Below are positions 1-7,992 of a stretch of DNA of 43,093 bases, piece after piece. The notes under the pieces are model-generated. The model was not told the DNA's origin. It did no database searches and was given only the letters and a program-made list of their open reading frames with translations. Position 1 is the first letter of the stretch. Each line of letters opens with the position of its first letter. Both the position numbers and the translations under genes were made by a program. The DNA is from Thalassospira sp. (GTDB lineage: Bacteria; Pseudomonadota; Alphaproteobacteria; Rhodospirillales; Thalassospiraceae), in contig NZ_PAQR01000056.1 of NCBI RefSeq assembly GCF_002709775.1, positions 1 to 43,093 of the forward strand, read 5' to 3'.

Positions 1-74
<74 letters not shown>

Positions 75-150
75 ATGGTGCGTGGCGCGGTTTTTAGCAG
101 TCACTTCATGGTGGCGCAAGCGGTTTTTCGCCAAGTTTTTCAATTTTAAA

Positions 151-178
151 ACCGGTTCTTCTGCCGGTAGAAACCGGT
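151..178 (-). terminator. possible terminator of the Hpt-like/receiver unit
   Basis: An ACCGGTT/AACCGGT inverted repeat (151-157 with 172-178) lies downstream of the Hpt-like gene. Read on the minus strand it is followed by only four U residues and then A-rich sequence. It is the only hairpin seen between that gene and tRNA-Asp, but the U-tract is short, so it is a weak candidate. Confidence 0.3.
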
Positions 179-357
179 CGCGTTCCGGGCGCGCAAAAGT
201 TTGCACGTTCGAACGCGTTTGCAACACCGAATGCGGGGCAAAAGAACAGGACTGTCGGCTTGAAAAAACGGAAGAATGAAGCGTACAGGGCAAGCAGTTC
301 TTAGGGGCGTGTTTGCCGCCCGCAAAGCTTGCTGCTTAACGCCAGAGAGGTGAGGGG

Positions 358-912
358 CTATTCGCGCGGGTCTTCGTAGCGCTCGGTCAGTTTGGTGAGT
401 GCGGCGACGGTTGCCTGTTCAACGGTTGAACCAAAACCGGTCACGCGGCCCGCCAGAATGACATAGAGCGAGTCGATATGAAGCTGAACAACAAGTAGCT
501 GTTTTTCGTTGGCCGTGGTGCGGTCCGCAACGAAGGTTTCCATCGATTTGGCGATCTGGGTCATCAGCGGATACTGGAAGGTCCCGCCAAGTGCCTTGAC
601 CGAATAGGCGAGGTCGCCTGCAGCCGTAATGGCGTCGGGACGTTTGGATTTGTCACCAAGGGCCGCGATTACGGTTTTGCGGCAGTCCATCAGATCCTTG
701 CCGATGTCGCGGACAAAGGTTTCTGAACTGCGCTGAACGACTTGTTCGAGTTCTTCGAGCTGCTCTGGGGACAGGTTGATGTCAAATCCCTTGACGAAGT
801 TTACAGCCCGGCGCTTCAGATCGGTCTGTGCAGGGATGATCTGCACATTCTTTTTCTTTTTCGGTTGTTCCGGCTTCACGATTGCTCCGCTTCCCCAGTC
901 AAAATGGCTCAT
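358..912 (-). CDS. Hpt-like helical protein lacking the phospho-accepting histidine
   Basis: A 184-residue protein, apparently soluble. Residues 98-125 contain AYSVKALGGTFQYPLMTQ, which lines up with the phosphotransfer signature of alphaproteobacterial Hpt proteins (A-H-x-[IL]-K-G-x-G-G-[TS]-F-G-[YF]-P-L). The histidine position is Tyr103 and the usual KG is KA, so it should not accept phosphate. The N-terminus (residues 12-22) is basic (KPEQPKKKK). Its start codon overlaps the stop of the upstream receiver gene by four bases (ATGA), so the two are translationally coupled and probably act together. The Hpt assignment rests on motif alignment by eye. The inferred role is a docking or scaffold partner rather than an active phosphorelay protein. 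Confidence 0.6.
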   Translation of the reverse strand: MSHFDWGSGAIVKPEQPKKKKNVQIIPAQTDLKRRAVNFVKGFDINLSPEQLEELEQVVQRSSETFVRDIGKDLMDCRKTVIAALGDKSKRPDAITAAGDLAYSVKALGGTFQYPLMTQIAKSMETFVADRTTANEKQLLVVQLHIDSLYVILAGRVTGFGSTVEQATVAALTKLTERYEDPRE

Positions 913-1403
913 TCGTCCGTGCTCCTGCGATCAGGACCGTCGAACTGGACCTGTCTGCGACGTCGGTCCGGGCCAAAATACGTCCCGGTATTTACAAAGA
1001 CACGCGGTCGGGTAATCACCGAGACCAGACGGCTGTAAAGTGCCTTGGCATTGAAGGGTTTGGCAAGAAATTCCGTAATTCCCAGATCACGCGCTGTTGT
1101 TACGTAGCGAAGCTCGGAATGTGCGGTCAGCATAATCACCGGAATAAACCGGTTGGGCGAATTGGTCGAATTGCGCATGACATCAAGGAATTCTAGCCCA
1201 TCCATACCATGCAGGCGCCATTCGCAAATCACGATGTCGATCTTTTCCGTGCGCAGTACATCAAAGGCATTATTCGGCGTTTTCACACGCTGGATATGAC
1301 TGGCCCCCAGATAGGCGAGCGTGTCATAGACCACCTGAGCTGAAATCTTGTCCCCATCAACGATCAGAAAACTAATCTTACTAAAATCTATTTTCGCGTT
1401 CAT
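909..1403 (-). CDS. single-domain response regulator with Glu at the phospho-acceptor site
   Basis: A 164-residue CheY-like receiver. Beta-1 LIVDGD (13-18) keeps only the first Asp of the usual acidic pair. Beta-3 reads VICEWRLHGMDG, which puts Glu61 where family members have the phosphorylated Asp. The switch Thr93 (MLTA) and Lys115 (LAKPF) are intact. The C-terminal FGPDRRRR and GPDRR motifs are typical of a group of alphaproteobacterial receivers. I start at ATG 1403, which is preceded by AGGAACCGAGG; the longer frame (to 1430) has no visible ribosome site. It forms an ATGA overlap with the Hpt-like gene. Glu at this position can mimic phosphorylation in some receivers (known for NtrC-type mutants), so a constitutive form is possible. 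Confidence 0.8.
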   Translation of the reverse strand: MNAKIDFSKISFLIVDGDKISAQVVYDTLAYLGASHIQRVKTPNNAFDVLRTEKIDIVICEWRLHGMDGLEFLDVMRNSTNSPNRFIPVIMLTAHSELRYVTTARDLGITEFLAKPFNAKALYSRLVSVITRPRVFVNTGTYFGPDRRRRQVQFDGPDRRSTDE

Positions 1404-1688
1404 CCGGCCTCGGTTCCTGAGCATCATCACGAAATGCGTCGCTGTTCAGGAGGATACAGCAGCAAATCATACCCCGTTGCTGATCTGTAAATCCTTATAC
1501 CTTTGTCTGGTTTCCAGCAAGGCCAAACCGCTTTGATTCCGGCCCGGAAATCTGACAAATACTGACCCGAAGCCAGTGCGATATGTAGAACAGACGACGT
1601 TTGCGTCTTATTGTTTTTGGTGCTCGTGCCCGGTTCGGACCCACCCAATATTGGGCATTTTTTTTCAGAGTAAAGGGTAAGTTCGTTT

Positions 1689-2162
1689 TTATTTCATGGG
1701 CTTGGTCGTGCCGTCATCATCAATGACCTTAACGGCAACACCGGACTCTTCGAACATTTCCGTCGATATCTTCATATCCTGTTCCCAGCGTTCGAGGAAA
1801 TCAGGCGTGAGTTTTGACTTGTCGACATAGACCTCGGCGATGCCGGCCTGAATGATGGCACGCGCGCAATCGCAGCAAGGGAAATGCGTGACATAAAGCG
1901 CACAGCCATCAAGTGACGTGCCGGTATAACTGGCGTTATAAATCGCGTTGCGTTCGGCATGTTCGGTATAGGCGTATTTTTCCGGACGCTGATGGCGGGT
2001 TTCGACTTCGTCATCCACACCGCGCGGAAATCCGTTATAGCCGACCGCGCGAATTTCCTTTTTCGGGCCGATAACAACCGCACCGACCTGCGTGCTGCGG
2101 TCTTTTGACCAGTCTGCAATATGGGCGGCAAGTCCAAGAAAGCGGTGGTGCCATTTGCTCAT
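1689..2162 (-). CDS. dCMP deaminase (deoxycytidylate deaminase family)
   Basis: A 157-residue cytosolic zinc deaminase. It has the zinc-binding HAE motif (TEHAERNAIYNA, His68 and Glu70) and the PCxxC motif (FPCCDCARAII, Cys96 and Cys99). The N-terminal STQVGAVV segment and the long insert between the first strand and HAE (VGYNGFPRGVDD) are characteristic of dCMP deaminases, which convert dCMP to dUMP for thymidylate synthesis. ATG 2162 is used; the frame extends one codon further to a TTG. An AGGAC lies upstream. It stands alone, with the receiver gene downstream on the same strand about 290 bases away. Other cytidine/deoxycytidylate deaminase-family substrates cannot be excluded. Confidence 0.88.
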   Translation of the reverse strand: MSKWHHRFLGLAAHIADWSKDRSTQVGAVVIGPKKEIRAVGYNGFPRGVDDEVETRHQRPEKYAYTEHAERNAIYNASYTGTSLDGCALYVTHFPCCDCARAIIQAGIAEVYVDKSKLTPDFLERWEQDMKISTEMFEESGVAVKVIDDDGTTKPMK

Positions 2163-2448
2163 CAAAATGGGTCCTGTCTGGGCCAGAGGATCGGTCGGTC
2201 TGATCGTTTCATATGACCGGCATGTTTCACCGGTATGCGTTCTTTAAAGAAGGGCCTTCTTGTAATTGTCCAGTGAAAAATCACATTTTTGTAAAGGCAT
2301 TTAATGAAAAGTCCCTGTTCAAATAGGGGCTGATTGATTATTAAGGGGATACCCCCAGAAACAGATCAGGACCCTTTTCGCCTCGCCGCAGATGCAGGCC
2401 GAAGCGGGAAGGATCACGTGTAAACCGAATAACAAGAGGTAGTAGCCG

Positions 2449-3870
2449 ATGCGCCGTCAACGTAAGGCGAAGATCATCGCGACCCTGGGGCCGGCAAGTT
2501 CAAAGCCAGAAATCCTCGAAAAGATCGTGCAGTCAGGTGTGGATGTTTTCCGCCTGAACTTCTCGCACGGGGAACACTCAGAACATCTGGCCCGCTTTGA
2601 AGCGATCCGCGCCGTCGAAGAAAAACTCGGGCGCCCGATCGGTATTTTGATGGACCTTCAGGGCCCGAAAATTCGTGTCGGGACCTTTGCTGACGAACAG
2701 ATCGAACTGGCCGCCGGCGACAAGTTCAAATTCGACATGGACAAGACGCCGGGCGACAAGAACCGTGTGGCGCTGCCCCATCCCGAAGTTTATGCCGCCC
2801 TCAAGCCGGGTGCGAACCTGTTGCTTGATGATGGCAAGCTGCGCATGCAGGTCGACAAATGCGACGACAAGTCGGCGGAATGCACCGTCATTACCGGTGG
2901 TCCGCTGTCGAACCGCAAGGGCGTTAACCTTCCCGATGTGATGTTGCCGCTGTCGCCCCTGACCGACAAGGACCGTGCCGATCTGGATTACGGTCTGGAA
3001 ATGGGCGTTGATTTCGTGGCCCTTTCATTCGTTCAGCGCCCGGAAGACGTTGCTGAAGCCCGCAAGATCATTCAGGGCCGTGCCGCGATCGTTTCCAAAC
3101 TGGAAAAGCCGCAGGCAATTGATCATCTGGATGAGATTGTCGATCTGTCGGACATGATCATGGTTGCCCGTGGTGACCTTGGTGTTGAATGCCCGCCGGA
3201 AGATGTTCCGATCCTGCAGAAACGCATCATCAAGGCCTGCCGCGAAGCCGGTAAGCCGGTGATTGTTGCGACCCAGATGCTTGACTCGATGGTGTCCAAC
3301 CCGGCACCGACCCGTGCTGAAGCATCGGACGTTGCGACCGCGATCTATGACGGTGCCGATGCGGTGATGCTTTCGGCCGAAAGTGCGGTGGGTAAATACC
3401 CGATTGAAACCGTATCGATCATGGATCGTATTCTGCGCCGTGTGGAGCAGGATGAGCTTTATTATCGCATGCGTGACGCCAACCGCCCGGATCCGGAGCA
3501 TAACGCCCCGGATGCGATAAGTGCGGCCGCCCGTCAGGTGGCAACCACCATCGGCGCGAAAGCGGTTGTGAACTATACCTCGTCCGGCTCAACCGCATTC
3601 CGTGCAGCACGTGAGCGTCCGGAAGTGCAGATTCTTGGCCTGACGCCGCGGATTCAGACCGCACGTCGCCTGGCGCTTTGCTGGGGCGTGCATCCGGTCT
3701 TTACCCGTGATGCGACGAACTTTGCCGAAATGGTCGGGATTGCGACCGAGGTGGCAAAGCGCGAAGAGTTCGCCGGTCCGGGGGATTCGCTTGTGATTAC
3801 TGCTGGTGTTCCGTTCGGGACCCCGGGGGCAACCAACATCCTTCGCATCGCATGGGTCAGCAATAATTAA
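2449..3870 (+). CDS. pyk: pyruvate kinase
   Basis: A 473-residue glycolytic enzyme that transfers phosphate from phosphoenolpyruvate to ADP in the cytosol. Full family length with the expected landmarks: N-terminal RKAKIIATLGPAS, FRLNFSHG, MDLQGPKIRVG, the FVALSFVQ strand, the active-site lysine segment VSKLEKPQA, VARGDLGVE, and the signature ATQMLDSM followed by PTRAEASDVA and AVMLSAE. The C-terminal regulatory domain is complete. The start follows an AAGAGGTAG ribosome site. It is monocistronic: about 280 bases precede it without a gene, and a strong terminator follows 31 bases after the stop. Confidence 0.98.
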   Translation: MRRQRKAKIIATLGPASSKPEILEKIVQSGVDVFRLNFSHGEHSEHLARFEAIRAVEEKLGRPIGILMDLQGPKIRVGTFADEQIELAAGDKFKFDMDKTPGDKNRVALPHPEVYAALKPGANLLLDDGKLRMQVDKCDDKSAECTVITGGPLSNRKGVNLPDVMLPLSPLTDKDRADLDYGLEMGVDFVALSFVQRPEDVAEARKIIQGRAAIVSKLEKPQAIDHLDEIVDLSDMIMVARGDLGVECPPEDVPILQKRIIKACREAGKPVIVATQMLDSMVSNPAPTRAEASDVATAIYDGADAVMLSAESAVGKYPIETVSIMDRILRRVEQDELYYRMRDANRPDPEHNAPDAISAAARQVATTIGAKAVVNYTSSGSTAFRAARERPEVQILGLTPRIQTARRLALCWGVHPVFTRDATNFAEMVGIATEVAKREEFAGPGDSLVITAGVPFGTPGATNILRIAWVSNN

Positions 3871-3901
3871 CGCAGAGTACCGCGTTAAACGATTTTCGAA
3901 G

Positions 3902-3929
3902 ACGGGCGTCCTTTTGGGCGCCCGTTTTT
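3902..3929 (+). terminator. rho-independent terminator of pyk
   Basis: A 10-base-pair stem (3902-3911 with 3916-3925, one G-U pair) capped by TTTT and followed by five T residues, 31 bases after the pyk stop. Confidence 0.92.
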
Positions 3930-4232
3930 GTTTGGATTTGTCCAGGGTAGGGTGGCCTTTGCCCGGTATTTTCTGCGCAACGGGCTTGTGGGCGCATAGC
4001 ACCCTGTATCGTTAATGTTTTTTTGAGTCTTTGCGTCGATAGTCATTCTGTAATCAAGGCTCTGTCTGGGGATGGAAGCCATTGAGGTTGGGCTATCAAA
4101 TTTAGACGTCTTGTCTGGTTGTGTATCGCTGTCAGTTTCGGTTAAGCTGCTCTGACAAAACACAAAAATAAGGTATCGCATTGTCGATACCGGTATGCCG
4201 CCAGACACGGGACCAGGGGAATTACTGCGATA
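3930..4232 (+). promoter_or_regulatory. intergenic region with a perfect dyad (4172-4191)
   Basis: No gene is visible here. The one clear element is the inverted repeat GGTATCG-cattgt-CGATACC at 4172-4191, ending 41 bases before the next start codon. It could be an operator or a 5'-UTR hairpin. A GGGG AATTA stretch at 4215-4222 may serve as the ribosome site for the downstream gene. Confidence 0.4.
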
Positions 4233-5762
4233 ATGCTGAGTTGGATGTTCAATCGGCAGAAGAATGCGGGCAATGAGGGGCTTGATGATAAAGCCTCGGC
4301 AAAGCTGCGTGATCTGGCCGACACTGTTCGCACCATCGCACCTGAGACGTTTGGATCTGAAGCAGGTCGCGCTCAGGGACGCGCGATTCCCCGTAAACAT
4401 GTTTCCGAAAATACCGCCGATGCCGCAGGCCTCGAACATGCCGCGCGCCTTTCGACCGAAATGGACGCGCTTGACGATGTCGAGGATGTGCCTGATTTCG
4501 ACAGCGACGTGCGCATGGATGTGGCGCGTCGCCTGCGTCGGCATCTGACTGATCTGAGCCCGTCCGAACGTCTCGATATGGTTGACGAGTTCGTCGCGGC
4601 AATCACCAATATGGGCGATTGTTATCGCCCGCAGGTGATTTCTCTGATCGAACAGGAACTGGGCCATACCCCCTATATGACACGTCAGGCGGCGACCCGT
4701 CTGCGTCAGGATATCCAGTCGATTGGCCGGGTATCGATTGCCGATTATATCGAACTTCTCAGTGACTCGGACTTCCTTGATATCATGCGCGGACGCGGCG
4801 AATTCGTTCAGACCGCTGCCGAACGTGAACGCGCCGAGCTTGAAGCCGCCGCAAAGGCCCGCCTGATCGAGCAGCAGGCCGAAAAGGAAAAGGGCGGGTT
4901 GCTGAACCGGTTGCTGTCATCTGACGATGCGCCACGCAATGTCGTGCCGATGACGCCACATTTTGCCGAGCAGGCTGCTGCCAAGCCAAAAGCGCCGCAA
5001 AACGATATTCTCGGCGGTCAGAACCGTATTTCGCGACAGGCCCAGCGCCGTATCGCGCATTTCATCATGGCATCCCTGTTTGACACTCTGGTCGAACAAG
5101 GCCGCATGCGCACCGAAGTTGCGCGCGCCTTGCGTCAGTCGGTGCGTCAGCGGATCGAGAAGGCCCGTTTTGAAAACCGTGCGCCGATGCCATCGCGTGA
5201 TAGCGAGATGAATATCGAGATCGCCGATAATGAAATGGTCGAAAACGACGTGGTCGAGGCATCTGATGCCAAGATGACGATCGACCAGTATGTGCTTGAT
5301 GCGCTGTCGCGTAATGATGATGCACTGGTCGTGCAGGCACTGGCCCATTACGCGCAAATCCGTGCCAATGCGGTTTCGAAGATTCTTGATTCCGGCAGTG
5401 CCCGGGCGATTACCGCCCTTGCATGGCGTGCCGGGATGACCGCACCTGCGGCGGTTGTTCTGCAGATCAGCAATGGCATTCCGGAATCGGCGATTGAAAG
5501 CCCGGCGGCCGGTGGCCGCTTTGCAATGGCTGCGGCCGATATGGACTGGTACATCGATTTCTTTAGCGACATGAAGCCGGTGGCTTCGCGCACGAAAGTC
5601 GAAAAAGAAAGCGAACCAACCCCGGCTGAAACACCGACGGCACGCTCTTCGGTTCGTAACTCTGCGCGCAGTCATGGTCTGCGTCCGCGCTCCAGCCGCA
5701 ATAGCGGCGGGCTAGAAGGCTTGGTCTCGGACCGGCGATCCAAAGGTCGCAAAGAGGACTGA
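4233..5762 (+). CDS. uncharacterised alphaproteobacterial protein, possible DUF2336-type helical repeats
   Basis: A 509-residue predicted soluble, helix-rich protein without signal peptide or membrane segment. Residues 90-200 look like a folded helical domain (VRMDVARRLRRHLTDL onward). Residues 193-220 are a charged, probably coiled-coil stretch (AERERAELEAAAKARL). Residues 365-435 contain repeat-like helices ending SARAITALAWRAGMTA, which resembles DUF2336 proteins of alphaproteobacteria (tentative). The last 50 residues are Ser/Arg-rich and look disordered. It sits 5 bases before the next gene, so the two form an operon, and the pair may work together. No enzymatic motif is visible. Confidence 0.8.
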   Translation: MLSWMFNRQKNAGNEGLDDKASAKLRDLADTVRTIAPETFGSEAGRAQGRAIPRKHVSENTADAAGLEHAARLSTEMDALDDVEDVPDFDSDVRMDVARRLRRHLTDLSPSERLDMVDEFVAAITNMGDCYRPQVISLIEQELGHTPYMTRQAATRLRQDIQSIGRVSIADYIELLSDSDFLDIMRGRGEFVQTAAERERAELEAAAKARLIEQQAEKEKGGLLNRLLSSDDAPRNVVPMTPHFAEQAAAKPKAPQNDILGGQNRISRQAQRRIAHFIMASLFDTLVEQGRMRTEVARALRQSVRQRIEKARFENRAPMPSRDSEMNIEIADNEMVENDVVEASDAKMTIDQYVLDALSRNDDALVVQALAHYAQIRANAVSKILDSGSARAITALAWRAGMTAPAAVVLQISNGIPESAIESPAAGGRFAMAAADMDWYIDFFSDMKPVASRTKVEKESEPTPAETPTARSSVRNSARSHGLRPRSSRNSGGLEGLVSDRRSKGRKED

Positions 5763-5767
5763 GTGCC

Positions 5768-6751
5768 ATGAGCAGCAATCTCGGCATCTCATATGACGGG
5801 CTGAAACACGCCCTTACCATCAAGGAAAGTTATCTGTCTGGCGAACCTCTCACCGTTACCGGTGCGGCCAAGCAGCAGCGTCTTTTGATGCCGGAACATT
5901 TGCTGAGCAATGATCTTGCCCTGATGCAGTATGACGATCCGCTGGCACTGGCCGTTATTGCGACCAAGGACCCGGAAAGCCCGATGGCGCTGGCTGCTGC
6001 GATCCGCATGGGGCCGCACGCCAAATGCAAGGAGCTGATCACGGGCGTCTTTGAAGTCGTGTCAGAAGCCACCAAACACGAACTGGTTGCCGATTGCGCC
6101 AAACTTCTGACCAAGAACGCGTTCAGCCCGGAAGCCTTTCACCTTGTGCGCACGCGCGCATCCAATCATGTGGTGGAAATCCGCGAAGCATATCGTCGCG
6201 CAATGGGCAATAACCTGCGGGCGTTGCTCGATGGCAAAATGGAAGCCCGCGCGTTTGTCGAAGAATTCATCGAGCTGGCATCGAACGGCAATTTGCGCAT
6301 CGATATCTATCGCCGTCTGGTGATGAAACTGATGCGGTCCGATGCCGTGCGGCCGAGTGTGAAATTCATGCTGCTGGAACGGCTTGATCGTTTCCCGCAG
6401 ATGGTCAAGCTTCAGATCGTCAATGAGGTCAATTCCGCGCCTGATACGCCGGAATACCAGACGCTTAAGCAGGAACTGCGCTGGATTTACGAGGCAAAGC
6501 AAAAGCAGCAATTGCCGCAGGCGGCGCAAACGCCGATCAATGCTTCCAACCCGGGCAAATCATCCGGTCCGCAGATCACTGCAGCCGACCTTGTCGGTCG
6601 TTCGCAGATTGATTTCGGCGCAGCTGCGGGCATGCATCGTCGCAACACCATCATCAAGCCGGCTGAGCCGACCTTGCGGCGTAATGCTACGCCCAACATC
6701 ATGACCAGCGGCGGGTTCAGCACCCGCGAGCTTTCTTCCTGGCTGAACTAA
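5768..6751 (+). CDS. uncharacterised helical protein, operon partner of the preceding gene
   Basis: A 327-residue soluble protein of unknown function. Residues 1-240 are predicted mostly helical and HEAT-like in character (for example DPLALAVIATKDPESPMALA). A Gln/Ala/Pro-rich linker follows at about 240-270. The tail is basic and ends GGFSTRELSSWLN, a short hydrophobic-aromatic end that could be an interaction motif. The start lies 5 bases after the previous stop. There is no signal peptide, membrane segment or catalytic motif. Nothing identifies a reaction. Confidence 0.78.
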   Translation: MSSNLGISYDGLKHALTIKESYLSGEPLTVTGAAKQQRLLMPEHLLSNDLALMQYDDPLALAVIATKDPESPMALAAAIRMGPHAKCKELITGVFEVVSEATKHELVADCAKLLTKNAFSPEAFHLVRTRASNHVVEIREAYRRAMGNNLRALLDGKMEARAFVEEFIELASNGNLRIDIYRRLVMKLMRSDAVRPSVKFMLLERLDRFPQMVKLQIVNEVNSAPDTPEYQTLKQELRWIYEAKQKQQLPQAAQTPINASNPGKSSGPQITAADLVGRSQIDFGAAAGMHRRNTIIKPAEPTLRRNATPNIMTSGGFSTRELSSWLN

Positions 6752-6788
6752 CCAGATAGACCTTATTTGGTGGCCGTTTTCACTGTGA

Positions 6789-7103
6789 CTAGTTGTGCAG
6801 CGCGGATGTGGCCGCATCTTTCGGTACGTGAACGTGCAGGCCTGCCTGTTTTTCCAGATGGACGGTGCAAATCACACGTACCAGTGACGCAAAGTTCGGG
6901 ATGTCACCGCGTTGGGCGACGACCTCGTCATGGATTTTGCCAAGGAACTGCGGGGTTGTGAAACCCTCACCAGCAGCGATTTCATCAAGGATCTGCCAGA
7001 AACGCAGTTCAAGACGCAGGCTGGTCACCACGCCGTTTATGCGGATGGAGCGGCTGACAGATTGATAAAGTTCGGGATCGGTTCCTGAATAGATCTGACA
7101 CAT
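6789..7103 (-). CDS. ribbon-helix-helix (RHH_4-type) DNA-binding regulator
   Basis: A 104-residue protein. After the N-terminal MCQIYSGTDPELYQ comes SRSIRINGVVTSLRLELRFWQIL, the strand-helix pattern of RHH_4 proteins, followed by DEIAAGEGFTTPQFL and NFASLVRVICTVHL. Start choice: ATG 7103 has AGGAAAGG about 10 bases upstream and matches the MC[RQ]-[VI]-[FY] start I know from the family. A longer frame begins with TTG at 7178 but adds a low-complexity Lys/Thr stretch. It lies downstream of the DJ-1/PfpI gene on the same strand, with a strong hairpin between them. The target is unknown. Confidence 0.75.
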   Translation of the reverse strand: MCQIYSGTDPELYQSVSRSIRINGVVTSLRLELRFWQILDEIAAGEGFTTPQFLGKIHDEVVAQRGDIPNFASLVRVICTVHLEKQAGLHVHVPKDAATSALHN

Positions 7104-7185
7104 TTGGACGGCCTTTCCTGTTGGTGCCACCGTTACGTCATGTCCGGCGGTCTTCTTTTTGGTTGGCGCAATGGTCAATCAAATG

Positions 7186-7214
7186 GCGCCCAAACGCAAT
7201 GAACGTTTGGGCGC
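7186..7214 (-). terminator. strong hairpin between the PfpI and RHH genes
   Basis: A perfect 11-base-pair inverted repeat (GCGCCCAAACG with CGTTTGGGCGC) has a 7-base loop and starts 8 bases past the PfpI stop on the minus strand. No U-tract follows, so it may be an attenuator, an RNA-stabilising hairpin, or a weak or factor-assisted terminator. Confidence 0.5.
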
Positions 7215-7221
7215 AGATGCA

Positions 7222-7803
7222 TTACAACTTGATTTCGGTGCCAAGCACCTTCAGGAAGGCCGCCATCCATTTCGGGTGGGCGGGCCATGCCGGCGCGGTT
7301 ACCAGATTTCCATCCGTGCAGGCATCGTCAATGTCGATGTCAGCGTAAATGCCGCCACCCAGTTTGACTTCCGGCGCGCAGGCCGGATAGGCCGAGATTT
7401 TGCGATCCTTGATGATATCAGCCGCCGCCAGAATCTGTGCACCATGACAGACAGCGGCAATCGGTTTGTCCGCGTCATGGAAGTCGCGCACCAGACGAAT
7501 GACATCCTCGTTCAGGCGCAGATATTCCGGTGCGCGGCCGCCGGGGATCACCAGCGCGTCGTAGTTATCGGCGCGCGCGGTTGCGAAATCGGCATTAAGC
7601 GCGAAGTTATGACCGCGCTTTTCGCTATAGGTCTGATCCCCTTCGAAATCATGGATGGCGGTTGCTACCGTATCGCCAGCCTTCTTATCCGGGCAGACGG
7701 CATCAACATGGTGACCGACCGCCAAAAGGGTCTGGAACGGCACCATGGTTTCGTAATCTTCCGCGTAGTCACCGGTGATCATCAGAATTTTTTTCGCAGA
7801 CAT
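7222..7803 (-). CDS. DJ-1/PfpI family protein
   Basis: A 193-residue cytosolic protein of the class I glutamine amidotransferase-like superfamily. The N-terminal [15 protein letters not shown] places Glu15 and Glu18 near the position that contacts the reactive Cys. The nucleophile elbow is [10 protein letters not shown] with Cys119-His120. [16 protein letters not shown] is the expected oxyanion region. Members include glyoxalase III-like, protease-like and stress proteins, and the sequence does not decide between them. A GGAGG ribosome site precedes ATG 7803. The RHH regulator follows on the same strand. Confidence 0.9.
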   Translation of the reverse strand: MSAKKILMITGDYAEDYETMVPFQTLLAVGHHVDAVCPDKKAGDTVATAIHDFEGDQTYSEKRGHNFALNADFATARADNYDALVIPGGRAPEYLRLNEDVIRLVRDFHDADKPIAAVCHGAQILAAADIIKDRKISAYPACAPEVKLGGGIYADIDIDDACTDGNLVTAPAWPAHPKWMAAFLKVLGTEIKL

Positions 7804-7937
7804 ATTTTATCCTCCCGCTTGTTTTGATTTGCCGTCTATGGGCAAGGGCAGGGAACTATACGCCTGATGACGATGGGACGGGTAACAGCCGGGTACTACG
7901 TCGAAAGCTTCACCTGAGTGTCATGCGTATTCGGCAC

Positions 7938-7966
7938 AAAAAAAAGAGGCCCGAATGGGCCTCTTT
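7938..7966 (-). terminator. rho-independent terminator of the MscS gene
   Basis: A 9-base-pair stem (AAGAGGCCC with GGGCCTCTT) and GAAT loop, followed on the minus strand by an eight-U tract (A-run 7938-7945). It lies 27 bases beyond the mscS-family stop. Confidence 0.9.
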
Positions 7967-7992
7967 AGGAAAGATGATGATTTTAAAAGAGC

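Noticed and set aside
1427..1648. A 73-codon minus frame upstream of the receiver gene
   Set aside because: No ribosome site, low-complexity Ser/Thr/Lys start, and it lies in a non-coding spacer.
1644..1665. CCCAATATTGGG followed by eight T on the plus strand, like a terminator
   Set aside because: Only a 4-bp stem can form with a real loop and there is no plus-strand gene before it. Probably chance, or A-tract upstream of the minus-strand receiver gene.
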